Source of the DNA: Epiperipatus broadwayi
Taxonomy: Eukaryota; Onychophora; Udeonychophora; Euonychophora; Peripatidae
DNA: 64,000 bases
Assembly: GCA_028023455.1 (NCBI GenBank)
Contig: JAQFVV010012496.1
Span: 1,922,001-1,986,000 of the forward strand
Direction of reading: 5' to 3'
The position numbers and the translations under genes were made by a program. The notes below the pieces were generated by a model, which saw only the letters and a program-made list of their open reading frames with translations, was not told where the DNA came from and searched no databases. This document shows positions 1 to 11,399 of this stretch, piece after piece (the stretch's first letter is position 1; every line of letters begins with the position of its first letter).

Positions 1-334
1 TTAAAAGATATAAAGTAAAGATTAAAGAAAAAACATCTGTATATAAATTAACAGATGTTTGATTGAGGAAAGATAAGAATATTAGACAGAAAGTAAAGAA
101 AAAAACAAGTTTTAAAAGCTATTCACATAACAATGGCAAGTAAATCTATATGTCAATTTAGTGTGCTAATTTATAATGATTGGAAACAACTCATTAACCT
201 TGCTGTTAAGAAAAAATAAAAAAATCAGGTGGTCCCTTATGGATAAGTACATAAGCTTCTGACTGACAATGTGATAGAATAGCATAGTTAGTAAGCACTT
301 CCTCTTAAAATATCAATACTCATAAATCTAAAAG

Positions 335-692
335 TTAAAACAGGCAATACTCACTATGTGTATGCCCCACACAGCAAGCTAGAGTAATCAATGGATGCCA
401 GAAGGCTTGTCCATAAAATCCCCATCTAATGCCTACTAATCCAATATCCCCAGACTAGTTTCTGGCTTGTGGCCTTCATCAGTGAGGAGTCTTCTGGCAT
501 CCATTGATTACTCTAGCTTGCTGTGTGTGGCATACGTATAGTGAGTATTGCCTGTTTTAACAACAGTTATACACAAGCATAAGAGGTGGTGGTCATGTGA
601 TGTTTGGCATACATATAGTGAGTATTGCCTGTTTTAACAACAGTTATACACAAGCATAAGAGGTGGTGGTCATGTGATGTTTATTGGCTTAA
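335..692 (-). repeat. Family A repeat, hammerhead-bearing, folded back
   Basis: The minus-strand A copy (335-490) carries a ribozyme core at 447-488. It switches abruptly at about 489 to a plus-strand A end, so 360-410 and 491-535 are inverted copies. The terminal 77 bp (529-605) is repeated in tandem at 606-682 with about one mismatch. Family A is recognised by a conserved end reading GCAAAACTCTCC, the block ATCAATGGATGC, and a terminal CATGTGATGTTT. Confidence 0.75.
447..488 (-). ncRNA. Type-I hammerhead ribozyme core, family A (best copy)
   Basis: On the minus strand the order is TCCTCA, CTGATGA, AGGCCACAAGCCA, GAAA, CTAGT, C, TGGGGA. All invariant core residues (CUGAUGA, GAAA, U16.1-H17) are present. 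Stem I pairs TCCTCA with TGGGGA (one G-T). Stem II is GGC/GCC with loop CACAA and an A-A mismatch at its base. Stem III is the self-complementary ACTAGT. Predicted cleavage lies after the C at 453. Such minimal stem III forms are known from metazoan type-I hammerheads, which may act as dimers. Not folded computationally. Confidence 0.75.
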
Positions 693-859
693 ATCTAAAA
701 GTTCCTATTTCAATCCTCATGTTAGTATTATCACAGATATTGTGTTATATATTAATATATTTCTATTATTAACAATTGAATGTATTTGAAAAATATTTTT
801 CTAAACACATTTAACAATTAGAAACTAAGTGAGGCAAATAATCGAATATATATATTAAT

Positions 860-1029
860 ATGATCTATGTTCCCTATTACTTTTTACAATGCTTTTTTAC
901 AATCCACTATTGACAGTTTCGATTGCCCCAGCAAACTTCTTCAGAACTTCTATTTATATTTCCAAATCTTAACTGTCAATAGTGGATTGTAAAAAAGGCA
1001 TCATAAAAAGTAATAAAGAACATAGATGA
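860..1029. repeat. Short inverted repeat (MITE-like hairpin)
   Basis: The arms at 860-917 and 973-1029 are near-perfect reverse complements, both spanning the block that reads CTATTGACAG on one strand. A 55-bp unique loop separates them. No coding content was seen. It could be a MITE or a palindromic fold-back remnant. Confidence 0.65.
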
Positions 1030-1794
1030 TATTAATATTATATGGATTTGGCAATGCTATAAGAAAGATAAAGTTATAATCCCACATATAATTAGACATG
1101 TACGATGGTCAAATATAACATAAAAAGTTATTTGTCCACAATGTTATTATAGATATGTACTTAATATGATAATCAATCTAAATAAAATTGAAACTAACCA
1201 CCAATTATATTTACAATTATTTAATTATCAACCTGGTTTTCATCTCTTATTGAGACATTTTCAAGATATAAAATTGTATATATCACATGACCTGTAAAAC
1301 TTTATATCTTGAAAAGGCCTCACTTTCATTTAGGTTGATTAATATATAATTACATATACAATACCATCCATTACAAAATTTCAGTCCACCAATATTTAAA
1401 TTTATGTATCATTATTGAAAAGATTATCAAACTTCTATTATATGATTAAAATATTATCTTATAAAATAGTGTCACTCACTATTTTTCCGATCTATATGCT
1501 ATTTTCAATGCTTGTAAAAGACGTAAAATGATAAGAATAAGTAGATGACTATTTTCTTAGCACTTTAGATTTTTTAATCCATCAAGAAAAACATTTGCAC
1601 CTAAAAATGGTATCATAATTCTATAAAATTTTTCAATGGAACTTTCTTATATGATGACAGTGTTATTTTATACAAATGGAAAAGGAATGTTTTTATGGGT
1701 TTTTTTTTAACAATAATGCAGGAATTTAGCCGATGACTTAATGATTTATCCAGTTTATCCCATATCATATTTAATATAAGTATGATATAAATAC
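1030..1794. other. AT-rich stretch, fragment of an unnamed repeat only
   Basis: No coding exon was recognised. The segment 1140-1345 resembles the outer arms of the nested structure at 9.84-11.39 kb (shared phrases such as TATTGAGACATTTTC versus GTGACCTTCTCAAG), so it is probably another copy of that inverted repeat. Confidence 0.4.
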
Positions 1795-2395
1795 TTAAAT
1801 TAGATGTAATTGTTGAGTATTTGGATACAGATATTCAAGCTACCTTGTGTCCTATACAAGGTGGTACACATGACCACATACATGTGAAAAAGATAAATGA
1901 TCTTGAATATTAGTATTTTGTGCTGAACCAGAACTCATCAGTTGGTCCAGATCATCATCTTCTACACATAATCAGTGCTCAGTTTATATTCCAATAGCAA
2001 ATCTTCAAACATAAATGGACAGGCTTCAATCTTCTCCATTCTCCAACTCTTCAGCCCTTCGTATCATTGAAAATCTGATGGTGGCATGTTCAAAGCCATT
2101 GTTTGCTATCATCAGATTTTTAATGATAAGGATGGTTGAGAGAGGAAAATATTGAATCCTATTCATTAAAGTTTGAAGATCTGCTATCTTAATATAAACT
2201 GAGTACTGATTACATATACACATGTGGGTGATGATGATCTGGATAAACTGATGAATGCTTGTTCAGCTGTATATTGGAGATCATTTATCTTTTACCCATG
2301 TATGTGGTCATGTGTATCTATTGTATAAAATAGAGTAAATAACTAAGGAAGCTTGAAAGTCTGGCTTTAAATCCTTCTAATTACATACCCGTTAT
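1795..2395. repeat. Family C repeat, inverted pair with decayed hammerheads
   Basis: A minus-strand copy (about 1795-2090) and a plus-strand copy (about 2090-2395) form a fold-back. The minus copy keeps ACCAA and CTGATGA near 1940-1955, but its GAAA has become CAAAA. The plus copy keeps CTGATGA at about 2247 but lacks GAAA. The phrase that reads CCATTAAAGTTTGAAGAT in the plus arm is diagnostic of family C. Confidence 0.65.
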
Positions 2396-2731
2396 AAAAA
2401 CATGCATTACTGTAGTCTATTTTTCTAGCTGCAATTTGTTCTTTAAGCTGCACAGACTTGAGTTTATATTATTAATCATACATTCTTATAAGGTTTGTGA
2501 GTCTACACATTTTTCAAATTGGACAAAATAATTATTATTGAAAAAGTTATTAAAATAAAGATTAAAATTAAATTAATATTTATGTCCACTAACAAAATTT
2601 TACTTAATATATTAATACTTATAATACGCTTTAAACATTATAAGTGAAGTTAATAAAAATTTTCATAAATACTGTTTATCTTAGTGCTTTCAGAGTAGGT
2701 TTACTTCATTTTATAGCCACAATTGAGTAAA

Positions 2732-2975
2732 CATGGCAAAACTCTCTCCATACAGTAGTGCCACCCTGTGCCAACCAGAGTAATAAATGGATGCCAGAAG
2801 GCTTGTACATAAAATCCCTATTTAGTGCCTACTCATCCAATATCCCCAGTCTAGTTTCTGGCTTGTGGCCTTCGTCAGTGAGGAGCCTTGGATCTGAGAG
2901 CACTGCACCTAGATTTTAGGATCTAATGCAACCCTCCAGCATAAGAGCATAAGAGATGGTGATCATGTGATGTGT
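2732..2975 (-). repeat. Family A repeat with hammerhead relic
   Basis: This is a minus-strand A copy. The ribozyme region at 2837-2891 has CTGACGA (position 7 is variable in hammerheads), an intact GAAA, and an extended stem I including CCAA/TTGG. The 16.1-17 site is changed (CTAGAC instead of CTAGTC), so this copy is probably inactive. Confidence 0.65.
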
Positions 2976-3017
2976 AAACATAATGAATGCAAATTTATGC
3001 AAATCATTATCCTGTCC

Positions 3018-3217
3018 ATTTATTCGATATCGTCCCTTTGATTGATGGCATTTGGATCATTCACAATGAAATGTACTTCTTTTATTTTTCTTTTGGTGTC
3101 ATTTCTTTCTTTGCAAATAATTTCAGCCCTAGAAGGTTCAAATTTATGACTAAATGTTTTTTGGTATTCTGAAAATATTGAATTGCCTTCATTTTTGTTT
3201 ACCACTTTGTTGTACAT
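3018..3217 (-). pseudogene. Penelope-like element, GIY-YIG domain C-terminal relic
   Basis: The minus-strand translation reads NSIFSEYQKTFSHKFEP, then AEIICKERNDTKRKIKE and a PNAINQRDDIE end before a stop. This order matches the end of the GIY-YIG endonuclease domain of Penelope-like retroelements, which typically finishes near a P-N-A-I-N-R-R-D-D-I-E block. The catalytic GIY-YIG start is missing, so it is a 5'-truncated relic. It differs from the asparagine-rich Penelope copies at 17-26 kb and belongs to another lineage. Confidence 0.7.
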
Positions 3218-3689
3218 ATAAAGTATTGTGCTACTCTATTGTTTACTATGGCCTGAGTTTCACTATAGAGCAGGTAATCTTATTTACAACTTGGGGGGGG
3301 GGGACATGGTCTGGTTCTGTGTTGTTGATCACTATTAATATTTTGTTATATGCTTGTTTTTAGTAACAATTTTTCAGAAATCATTTATAACTTGACTAAA
3401 AAGTTTTCAATTATTTTATGTAACGAACAAAAATAGATTTCTTAAATTTATTTTATATTAATTATTAAATATTTTTTATTTTATTTAGTAAAATGTTTTT
3501 AACATTCATGATAGAAAAGGTTTTTATTATTTTTCTCAAAAGAAATATTTACTTTTTCTTAGATACATATATCCGAGTTCACTTTCAGTGTGGTTCACCA
3601 GAATCATAGCTTTCACTGCTTAGCTAGGCATGTTGCCATATTATAATTATGCATGCATGATTATTTAAATTATATTTTTTACATATTCC

Positions 3690-4600
3690 ATTTAATCAAA
3701 AGTTAAATAATGTTTTCTTTCTTGTTAATGGTGTGATTTGCAATAAACTACACCTCCACAATCACAACATTAACAAGAAAGAAAACAATGTTCAACTTTC
3801 GACCAAATGGAGTATAATTATTTATTAAGTGCACAGGAAGTATATGTAAATACTTTCAAGACAGGCTTAACCTATATCAAATGTGTCTTGAAATTGATAA
3901 TAGTCAAGCAATATCTTTATTCTGCTGATAAAGAGACCCCTCAAACCATGACACAAGATAATGACTTTTATAAAGATAAGAGTGGCCATCTTATCTTTAA
4001 CCCAATTTTCCACTTATATAGGCCAATCTGAAGCATCTTAATTTGGAAGTATGAATCTCTTGTTCTCTCCACTGTTTAAGTCCACAATTTTCTATACAAA
4101 TTAACATTCATCTTGTCATTTACAAGTTAATATTATGATCTTTATACTGGAAATATATATACTATTTTAGAGTCCCTCTATCGACAAAATAAAGATATTG
4201 CTTGACTATTATAAATTTCAAGGTGCATTTGATACAGGTTAAAACCTGTCTTAAAAGTATTTACATATATTTCTTGTGCACTTAATTAATAATTATAACT
4301 TTACAATGGTTTACATATAAAGATTGTAATATTAACTTGTAAATCGCAACATTTTGCAAATGTAAATTTGTATAGGAAATAGTGGACTTAAACAATGGAG
4401 AGAACAACAGCTTCACACTCCCAAATCAAGATGTTTCAAATTGGATTGGCTTATATAAATAGAAGGTTAGGTTAAAGATAAATCAGCTGCTCTTATCTTT
4501 ATAAAAGTTGCTATCTTGTGTCATGGTTTGAGAGAAAACCTCTATTGGGCAAATAATCAAGCTACATAATTACACCTCAATATTAATAGAGCAGCACATG
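3690..4600. repeat. Family D fold-back repeat
   Basis: Two inverted modules are present. A short hairpin (3705-3740 with 3755-3792, around TTTCTTTCTTGTTAATG) is followed by a long inverted pair (about 3810-4090 against 4190-4540). Shared blocks include one that reads GACAGGCTTAACCTATATC in the left arm, and ATCTTATCTTTAACC. Related copies lie at 10.69-11.16, 55.4-55.9 and 63.2 kb. No ribozyme core or protein was recognised in it. The 74-codon open frame at 3807-4031 is repeat sequence. Confidence 0.65.
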
Positions 4601-4989
4601 TAGCCAATCAGTAAAAGCTATAATTATGGTGAATCACATCAAAAATGTACTCATCTGTTTTTAAAAAAAATAAATATTTCATACAATGAAAAATAACAAA
4701 AGCCATTTTATTTGTGGACATTAAAAACATTTTGCCAAATAAAATCACAAGTATAAACAAAAAAGGAAAAGAATGGTGAATTTATTAAATAGTAAATTGT
4801 TGATATTATTATATTTATAAGTTGCCTGTGAATATCTATTAATATGCTAATTTATGCATATGTAGAATATAATTACAGGTATTTGTAATTTCTGTTTATA
4901 GTAACTTTGTATTTTGATGTGAATACATATGATATATATATAGTGTGTGTGTGAACATACACATTAAATTCACTGTATGATTATTTTAG

Positions 4990-5228
4990 AATATTTATGG
5001 AGTAGAAGTTACAGAATTACATGCAGAAAAACGAAATGGTGTTCTAAGAGAAGTCTGTCCTTCCAGAACTGAATGGGTAACTTTAAACAGATCTAAAGAT
5101 ATGTATGATAATGAAGTCGAAGTATTTCAACCTCCAGATGGTGTATCTGAGGGAACACAATGGTTTTATACAACAAAATGTTTAACAGATGTCCAAGATC
5201 GGCCATGTGAAGGAATCCCTTCAGTCAT
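4990..5228 (+). CDS. Neurotrophin/Spatzle-type cystine-knot ligand, exon with first three knot cysteines
   Basis: This is an internal coding exon of a secreted cystine-knot growth factor. A tttatttt-ag acceptor precedes 4990 and a perfect GTGAGT donor starts at 5229. The exon is open for 79 codons plus two bases. It encodes a dibasic EKR (residues 13-15), a plausible proprotein cleavage site, and then the start of the mature domain with cysteines at residues 23, 64 and 73. Neurotrophin-like blocks are visible: EVCPSRTEWVTL, a QWFYTTKC block and PCEGI. The exon ends in phase 2 and joins the exon at 44100 to rebuild an ATG codon. Cysteine spacing over both exons is 41-9-12-30-2, close to the NGF pattern of 43-10-12-28-2. 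The family binds Trk/p75 or Toll receptors; which applies here is unknown. Signal-peptide and pro-domain exons must lie upstream of the window. Confidence 0.88.
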
Positions 5229-5687
5229 GTGAGTTGGCATATAACGTAAGCACTATTAACGTTAAGGTATATTTAAATAAAGTAGCTTATAATAGTAAAA
5301 TAATTACTTTTAAATTTAGAAGCAATTTTGGTTTTAATTTACAACATCTTATGGTACTTGCGAATTTTCGAGTAAACCAAGATGGCAGATGTATTTTTGA
5401 TAAATATTCAGTTTCAAGGGCCTACAATCTACTGAATTTTTCTAAGTTGTTAAATTAAAATAAAATTAATAAATCACTTTTTCAATTTAAAAATAAATAA
5501 TAAATTCTGATAAATTTTATTAAGATAATTTATTTCAATTTTTTTTACTTATATTATAACATGAGAAGTGATAAGATGCTCTTAACAATGTCATACCCTG
5601 ATTCAATTTAGCATGTTTCCTTTCATCATCAATTTTTTTGAAAAATTATCATAATGATAACAATATGGAACCTTGCTGACACAGCAT

Positions 5688-6175
5688 GTGATGCAGTGGA
5701 CTATTTCCAAAGGTACGGGATTCTGCCCTCCTGAAAAACAGAAAGTGATGCAGTGAACTATTTCCAAAAATATGGGATTCTGCCCTCCGGAAAACTGAAG
5801 GTGATGCAGTGGACTATATGGGATTCTGCCCTCCCAAAAACAGAAAGTGATGCAATGGACTATTTCCAAACATACAGGATTCTGCCCTCCTGAAAACAGA
5901 AAATGATGCAATGGACTATTTCCAAAGATACAGGATTCTGCCCTCCTGAAAACAGAAAGTGATGCAGTGGACTATTTCCAAAGATACAGGATTCTGCCCT
6001 CCTGAAAACAGAAAGTGATGCAGTGCACTATTTTCAAAGATACAGGATTCTGCCCTCCTGAAAACAGAAAGTGATGCAGTGGACTATTTCCAAAGATATA
6101 GGATTCTGCCCTCCTGAAAACAGAAAGTGATGCAGTGGACTATTTCCAAAGATACGGGATTCTGCCCTCTCAAAA
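5688..6175. repeat. 56-bp minisatellite, about 8.7 copies
   Basis: A tandem array whose unit contains GTGATGCAGTGGACTATTTC and GGATTCTGCCCTCC. Copies differ by a few substitutions, and one is about 16 bp shorter (around 5810-5825). The minus strand is open for 102 codons (5603-5911) only because units happen to lack stops; 56 is not a multiple of three, so it is not a repeat protein. The array starts about 460 bp inside the giant intron. Confidence 0.9.
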
Positions 6176-6712
6176 AGCATGTGTTAATGACCGTGAAATA
6201 AATGCATGCTTCTAACATGAAAAAAGCATAAATATTGTATTTGTATTTTTTCCACCATTTTTCTGTTAATCAGTTAATCCAAAAAAAAAAAAAGAAATTA
6301 TAAGTATTGTATTTCATTTTTTTACTATGATTTTTTTTTTAAAATAGCAGTAATGAAAAATAAAATGTAATTATTAAATACGACATTTCCTACTAGTCAT
6401 TTTTTTACAAACATTTTTGGGGCTCTCGAAACTGTCAATTTATCAGAAATACTTGGTTTACTCGAAACCTCACAAGTATCCATCTCATCTAAAATATTAT
6501 TAACATTAAGTTTATATTCAAATTATATTCATGACATTGTTCACAAATAAATTTATTTAAAGATATTTGATTTACTAATGGGATAAATTTATATATACAT
6601 AATTTTAAAATTTTCTTAGAGTTTAGACATTTCTTTATTCTTTACATTTTAATCAGCTTCTTTCATGGCAGCAGTCACTTTTTCAATTACCACATGACTC
6701 ATGTTACTAAAC

Positions 6713-7160
6713 AAAGGCAAAACTCTCCATACAGTAGTGCCACCCTGTGCCAACCAAAGTAATCAATGGATGCCAAAAAGCTTGTGCATAAAATCTCTAT
6801 CTAGTGCCTACTCATCCAATATTCCCAGACTAGTTTCTGGCTTGTGGTCTTCATCAGTGAAGAGCCGTGGATCTGAGAGCACTGAACCTAGATCTTAGGA
6901 TCTAATGCAACCCTCCAGCAGCCACCTTTTATCTCTATTTAACTGCAAAACTATGAGAATGAAATTGAAAACAATAATATTTTCAATCTAAGCTCATTAG
7001 CTTATATAGTCATATGGGTCTGAAGACAATTCAACACCCATACATCCATGGATTACTCTGGTGGCACAAGGTGGCACTACTGTATGGAGAGTTTTGCCTT
7101 GTTTAATAACAATTTGTGCTAGTATACAAAATGGTGATCATGTGATGTTTAGTGGTTTGA
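6713..7160 (-). repeat. Family A repeat with hammerhead, fold-back end
   Basis: A minus-strand A copy (6713-7040) is followed by a short plus-strand A terminus (7050-7160, containing GTATGGAGAGTTTTGCCT). Ribozyme core at 6816-6870: CTGATGA, stem II region, GAAA, CTAGT, C are all intact. Stem I is weakened by two changes relative to the copy at 447. Confidence 0.7.
6816..6870 (-). ncRNA. Hammerhead ribozyme core, family A
   Basis: The minus strand reads CTTCA, CTGATGA, AGACCACAAGCCA, GAAA, CTAGT, C, TGGGAA, TA, TTGG. The core is complete. Inner stem I keeps about four pairs including G-T, and outer stem I keeps TTGG against CCA(C). Activity is plausible but weaker than the 447 copy. Confidence 0.6.
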
Positions 7161-7499
7161 CTCATATTACTGTTTTAGACAGTACCATTCTATTATAATG
7201 GCTTTTATACATCCACTGAATCTGTATATAAGCTTTTATTACACATCTTCAAAACATTTGTGGTGACAGATATATAAAAAATAGACATGTAGTCATGGTG
7301 ATGTACAAAATGGCACTCCGAAAAATATTATGAGTTTCTTTTTTAAATGAAGTCTGTCTTGTATTTCTATTAGTCACAATGTAATTTTTATGTTGCATTA
7401 AATTTGGAGATGTATTTAGCAGCTTAGTAATCAGGACATTGGAAATATATTTTTTATATGTATATATGTTTTCTCTTACTCACACATGGCTTCAAACTT

Positions 7500-7640
7500 C
7501 TGGCATTACATACATCTTTTTATGCCATCTTTATTTCCTAGTAACAATGCTTTATTTTCTTGTATATTTAGGATTTCAAATTTCTAGTAAGAATGCATCG
7601 TTTTCTTTTATATGCATCGTTTTCTTTTATATTTAGGATT
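7500..7640. repeat. Local tandem duplication
   Basis: The phrase ATATTTAGGATTTCAAAT and its TTTTCTTTTATATGCATCG neighbour recur within 7560-7640. This is a small imperfect duplication in AT-rich sequence with no coding role seen. Confidence 0.5.
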
Positions 7641-7928
7641 TCAAATTGGCCCTCACATAAGAAAAAAACATTTTGTATTCATTTTGGGGGGTTTGTTAAC
7701 CCTTGCTGTTCTTAGCAATACACAGTAACCCTTATCACTTTGAGCCTGGTGCTGGAATTTCTTCACATTATTTCTAGCCTTGTTTCAGTCAAAAAACCAC
7801 TAAACATCACATGATCACCATTTCTTATGCGGTCACAAGCTGTTTACACAGAGGAGAACAGCTAGAGTAATCAATGGATGAAGGAAGGCTTGTGCATAAA
7901 ATCCCTATCTAATTCCTATTCATCTAAT

Positions 7929-7973
7929 ATCCCCAGAACTGTTTCTAGCTTATAGCCTTCATCAGTGAGGATC
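7929..7973 (-). ncRNA. Hammerhead core, family A, first monomer
   Basis: The minus strand shows CCTCA, CTGATGA, AGGCTATAAGCTA, GAAAC, AGTTC, TGGGGA. The core is intact, but stem III has drifted from ACTAGT, so pairing there is poor. Confidence 0.55.
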
Positions 7974-8360
7974 TTGGATCTGAGAGAACTGTACCTACAT
8001 CTTAGAATCTAATGCAACCCTCCATCCATCACCTTTTATCTTTTTAGGTAACTTTAAAGTTTGAGTTCAAAATGTTTCAATTCAAGCTCATTCACTTATA
8101 TGGTCATATAGATATGAACTCAGTTCAGAATACATATATTTTGGTGTCATTGGTTCTTTAATAACCTTGTCACCATAATCCTCTTGGGAAAGGTAGGTAT
8201 TAAACAATTGAATATTGCATGATCATCATTCTTTATGCTTATACAAGCTGTTTACTCAGAGACAAATCTCCCCATAAAGTGGCACCCTTTAGTGCAAGCC
8301 TGAGTAATCACTGGATATAGGAAGGTTTCTGCATAAAATCCCTATCTAGTGCCTACTCAT

Positions 8361-8409
8361 CCAATACCCTCAGACTAGTTTCTAACTTGTGGCTTTCGTC
8401 AGTGAAACC
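8361..8409 (-). ncRNA. Hammerhead core, family A, second monomer
   Basis: The minus strand shows TTCA, CTGACGA, AAGCCACAAGTTA, GAAA, CTAGT, C, TGAGGG. Core residues and the palindromic stem III are retained. Stem I starts T-A, G-C and is weak beyond that. Confidence 0.55.
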
Positions 8410-8699
8410 AAAGACAACAAAATGTATGGATGCTGAATTGAGTTCAGATCTATATGACAATATAAGGGAATGAGCTTGAATTGAAGATATTGTGTTTTCA
8501 TTTCGAATTCAAAGCTTTATAGTTAGCTAATAAGGTAAAAGGTGGCTGCTGAAGGTTTGCATTAGATCCTAAAATCTAGATGCAGTGCTCTCAAATCTTT
8601 GTACATCCATTGATTATTCTAGCTTGCACTGCGTGGCGCTACTGTATGGAGAGTTTTGCCTCTGCGTACTCTTTATTATTTATATCTTCTAAAATAATA

Positions 8700-9840
8700 A
8701 GCAATGGTGTTTTAGATTGGCTTATACCTACTCTACATTACTAGTCAGCATAATATCATAGTATTGCATTAGAGAAAAGATATATTATTCCTGGATTATA
8801 AAATATAGTTGATGATACTATTATAGAAAGCATATAGCCTATCAACCCTATCATATATGAAGGGATACACCAATCACTTACTAACCCAACTATTTCTGTT
8901 ACTAGTAAGTAGATTCCCAGTATTTAGACTTATTTCTCATACAATATATTAAAAAAAAATTTTAAAATGTTATTGGTGTAGTCAAAAACATTTTGTATGT
9001 TTGGATAAAAATTTTCTACTTTTTTATTACAATCAGAATTTGTTGGGGCATAAATCTGACTTTTCTGAGGTTTAATATTATTCATTATACTGTACAGTGG
9101 ATTTTAGCCACTCTATCTGATATACCATCAACCTCTGCAATATTGTTCTTCATTTTTTCTTTATAATAAATTCCACACCCTTCATGCTTCTAATATTTGT
9201 CACTTTACAATAAAGAAGATGTTCGCTCTTTAAATCAACTATCTTTTCACCATTTTGTCTAACTTCACAACATCCAACAATATCCTATTTAATATTATTC
9301 AGATCTTCCAATTCATGTGATATGTTTTCACTTGAAAATGATCTTATTGTAGATACCTAAATTAAATATCATGGAATGATAGCCTGGTTCCACAATCGGG
9401 TGATTCATAACACTTTTCACCCCAGCCTGGTCACATTACATTCTTCTGGAAATAAAGACCATAATTTAATTTTGTCTGTTATAAATATAAAAAAAAAAAG
9501 ATCAATTACATGTATACTCATCATAATTTTTAAAAAAAACAATGGATATTTCAGTCCTGAAATATTAGGCAGCTGAAAAGAGAGACCATGATATTTCTTG
9601 ACCTCAAGTTCAAAGGTTAAAAGTAATAAACTTACCATGTTATCTAATCTTTGCTAGTAAGTAATCCATCCATGTTTATTAATTATATGAATAATCACAT
9701 TATAATAATAGCTGCTATGACAAAAATGTATAAAATAGACATTAGAAAATTGCTTTGTGCTGTTCCTTTAAGACCACAAAAAGAAATTGAAGAATTGTCT
9801 TTCAGTTATCAGCAAACAATAATAGATATATAAATAAGTA
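8700..9840. other. No gene or named repeat recognised
   Basis: AT-rich intronic DNA with several short open frames on both strands (for example 9376-9576 and 9417-9638) that overlap each other and resemble no family. I see nothing else supportable. Confidence 0.5.
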
Positions 9841-9841
9841 A

Positions 9842-11390
9842 TCAATCAAGATAAGATTGAAATAAACAACTATTAATAACTGTATTATAATATTTATCAA
9901 ACCAACTTTCATTTTCATTGTGACCTTCTCAAGATATTATACAATTCACATTACCATCTACTGGACATTATTTACATTAAATTGCACCTTTTTAAACCTA
10001 GACTTACATACTATATCTCTTTAAAATGTTATTTATATATTTATAATTATATCCTACATTTTCCAACTATTTGATAACACCCATTTTCTTCCTAATTTTA
10101 CTGGACTTTTTACTATATTTACACATTTGTCCAAGTTTTCTTGAATGTGCAATGTTTTATAATATATTCTCTTATGTTAATCCATCACATTTATATTTTC
10201 TTCACATTTCATTTTACACCCTGTATCCAAACAATGTAAATGTGGTCTTGACCTCATATCTTTTCTATTAATGGTTCAAAAATATATGAGATCAGGACCA
10301 TATTGACATCATTTAGGTAAAGGATGTAAAATGAAATGTGGGGAAAATATAAGAGTTATAAAGTATGTGCAGAATTACCATAAGAGAGTATATTGTGAAA
10401 CTATATATTCAGGAAAACTTGGACAAATGTGTAAATATAGTAAAAGGTCCAGCAAAAATAGGAGGAAAATGGACTTTATTAAATAGTTAGAAAATGTAGG
10501 AAATTATTGTAAATATGTAAAAAACATTTTTAAAAGATATAAAATATGTATTTAATTATTATTATTTTTGGGAAAAAAAATTGTAAAAAAAAATTATTTT
10601 TTTTTTAATTATAGGTTTTAAAAAAAAAAGGTTAATTTTAATTTATTTAATTGAATATTTAAAGTTGTAAATATTAATTCTTATTAAGTGCAATGTCATC
10701 ACGTAATATTTAAATAAGACTATAACCTTAGTACATGCGCCTTGAGTGCTTAATTTATTACAAGAGAGACCTCTATAAAGCTAAATGCAAGATTCGACTT
10801 TATAAAGATAAGAACGGCCACTCTTATCTTCAACCTATTTTTCTAAATATATAGGCAAATCTAAAGCATTTTGATTTGGGAGCGTGAAGCTAATAAATTC
10901 TTCACTGATTAAGTCCATTATTTCTGTTAAACATTAACGATCGTGAAATCTTTCAATTTACAATGAGTTAATAGTCAGATCTTAAATTTAGAAATATTTT
11001 GAATCAATTTAAAGTTGTAAATATTAATTCTCATTAAGCACAATGTCAACACATAATACTCTTATCTGCATTTATACTTGTAGAGGTCTCTCTTGTAAAT
11101 AAATTAAGCACTCAAGGCACATGTACTAATGTTATAGCCTTATTTAAGTATTAATTGAATATTGTAAATTGTACTTATATGTAAGATATAAAATATGTTA
11201 CATTTATTTATTTGATTGTAGCATGTAAGTATATGTTTAAATAAAGTACATTTTAATGTAAATAATGTCCAGTAGATGGCCATGTGAATTGTATAATTGA
11301 GAAAGTCTCAATAGAGATGAAAGCTGGTTTGATAAATATTATAATATAGTTATTAATAGTTGTTGTTTCAATCTTATTTTGATTATTTAT
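9842..11390. repeat. Nested palindromes: outer inverted repeat with two inner fold-backs
   Basis: Outer arms 9842-10000 and 11238-11390 are reverse complements (for example GTCCAGTAGATGG against CCATCTACTGGAC). Between them sit an inner palindrome with arms about 10051-10263 and 10275-10503, centred near 10270, and then a family D fold-back (10690-11165). The simplest reading is one fold-back element that received two later insertions. Confidence 0.7.
10690..11165. repeat. Family D fold-back repeat
   Basis: Inverted ends share GAGTGCTTAATTTATTAC against its reverse complement near 11090-11120, plus GAGAGACCTCTATAAAG. An internal segment contains TTCACTGATTAAGTCCA and GTGAAATCTTTCAATTTAC, matching the D copy at 55.6 kb. 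Confidence 0.65.
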
Positions 11391-11399
11391 TTATGTATT

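Larger units (their letters stand above)
7797..8690 (-). repeat. Family A head-to-tail tandem dimer plus inverted third copy
   Basis: Two minus-strand A monomers lie head to tail. The first starts at CATCACATGATCACC near 7806 and the second near 8218. Their ribozyme cores (7929-7973 and 8361-8409) have predicted cleavage sites 437 bp apart (7936 and 8373). A plus-strand partial copy (8405-8690) follows, giving a fold-back. Tandem monomers separated by self-cleaving sites are the arrangement seen in retrozymes. Confidence 0.75.

Noticed and set aside
3807-4031. 74-codon plus frame as a gene
   Set aside because: It lies wholly within the family D inverted repeat and is broken in other copies.
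5603-5911. Minus-strand 102-codon frame with repeated SGGQNP motifs as a repeat protein
   Set aside because: It is a reading of the 56-bp minisatellite; the unit length is not a multiple of three and there is no start or splice context.
6701-6898. Frames such as HTVVPPCANQSNQWMPKSLC, and similar ones at 18424 and 19463, as a gene family
   Set aside because: They are translations of family A repeats in the antisense of the ribozyme, and vary with each copy's indels.
10900-10970. Hammerhead in family D (TTCACTGATTAAG followed by GTGAAATC)
   Set aside because: CTGATTA breaks the invariant G8, the loop between halves is too long, and no stem II pairs.
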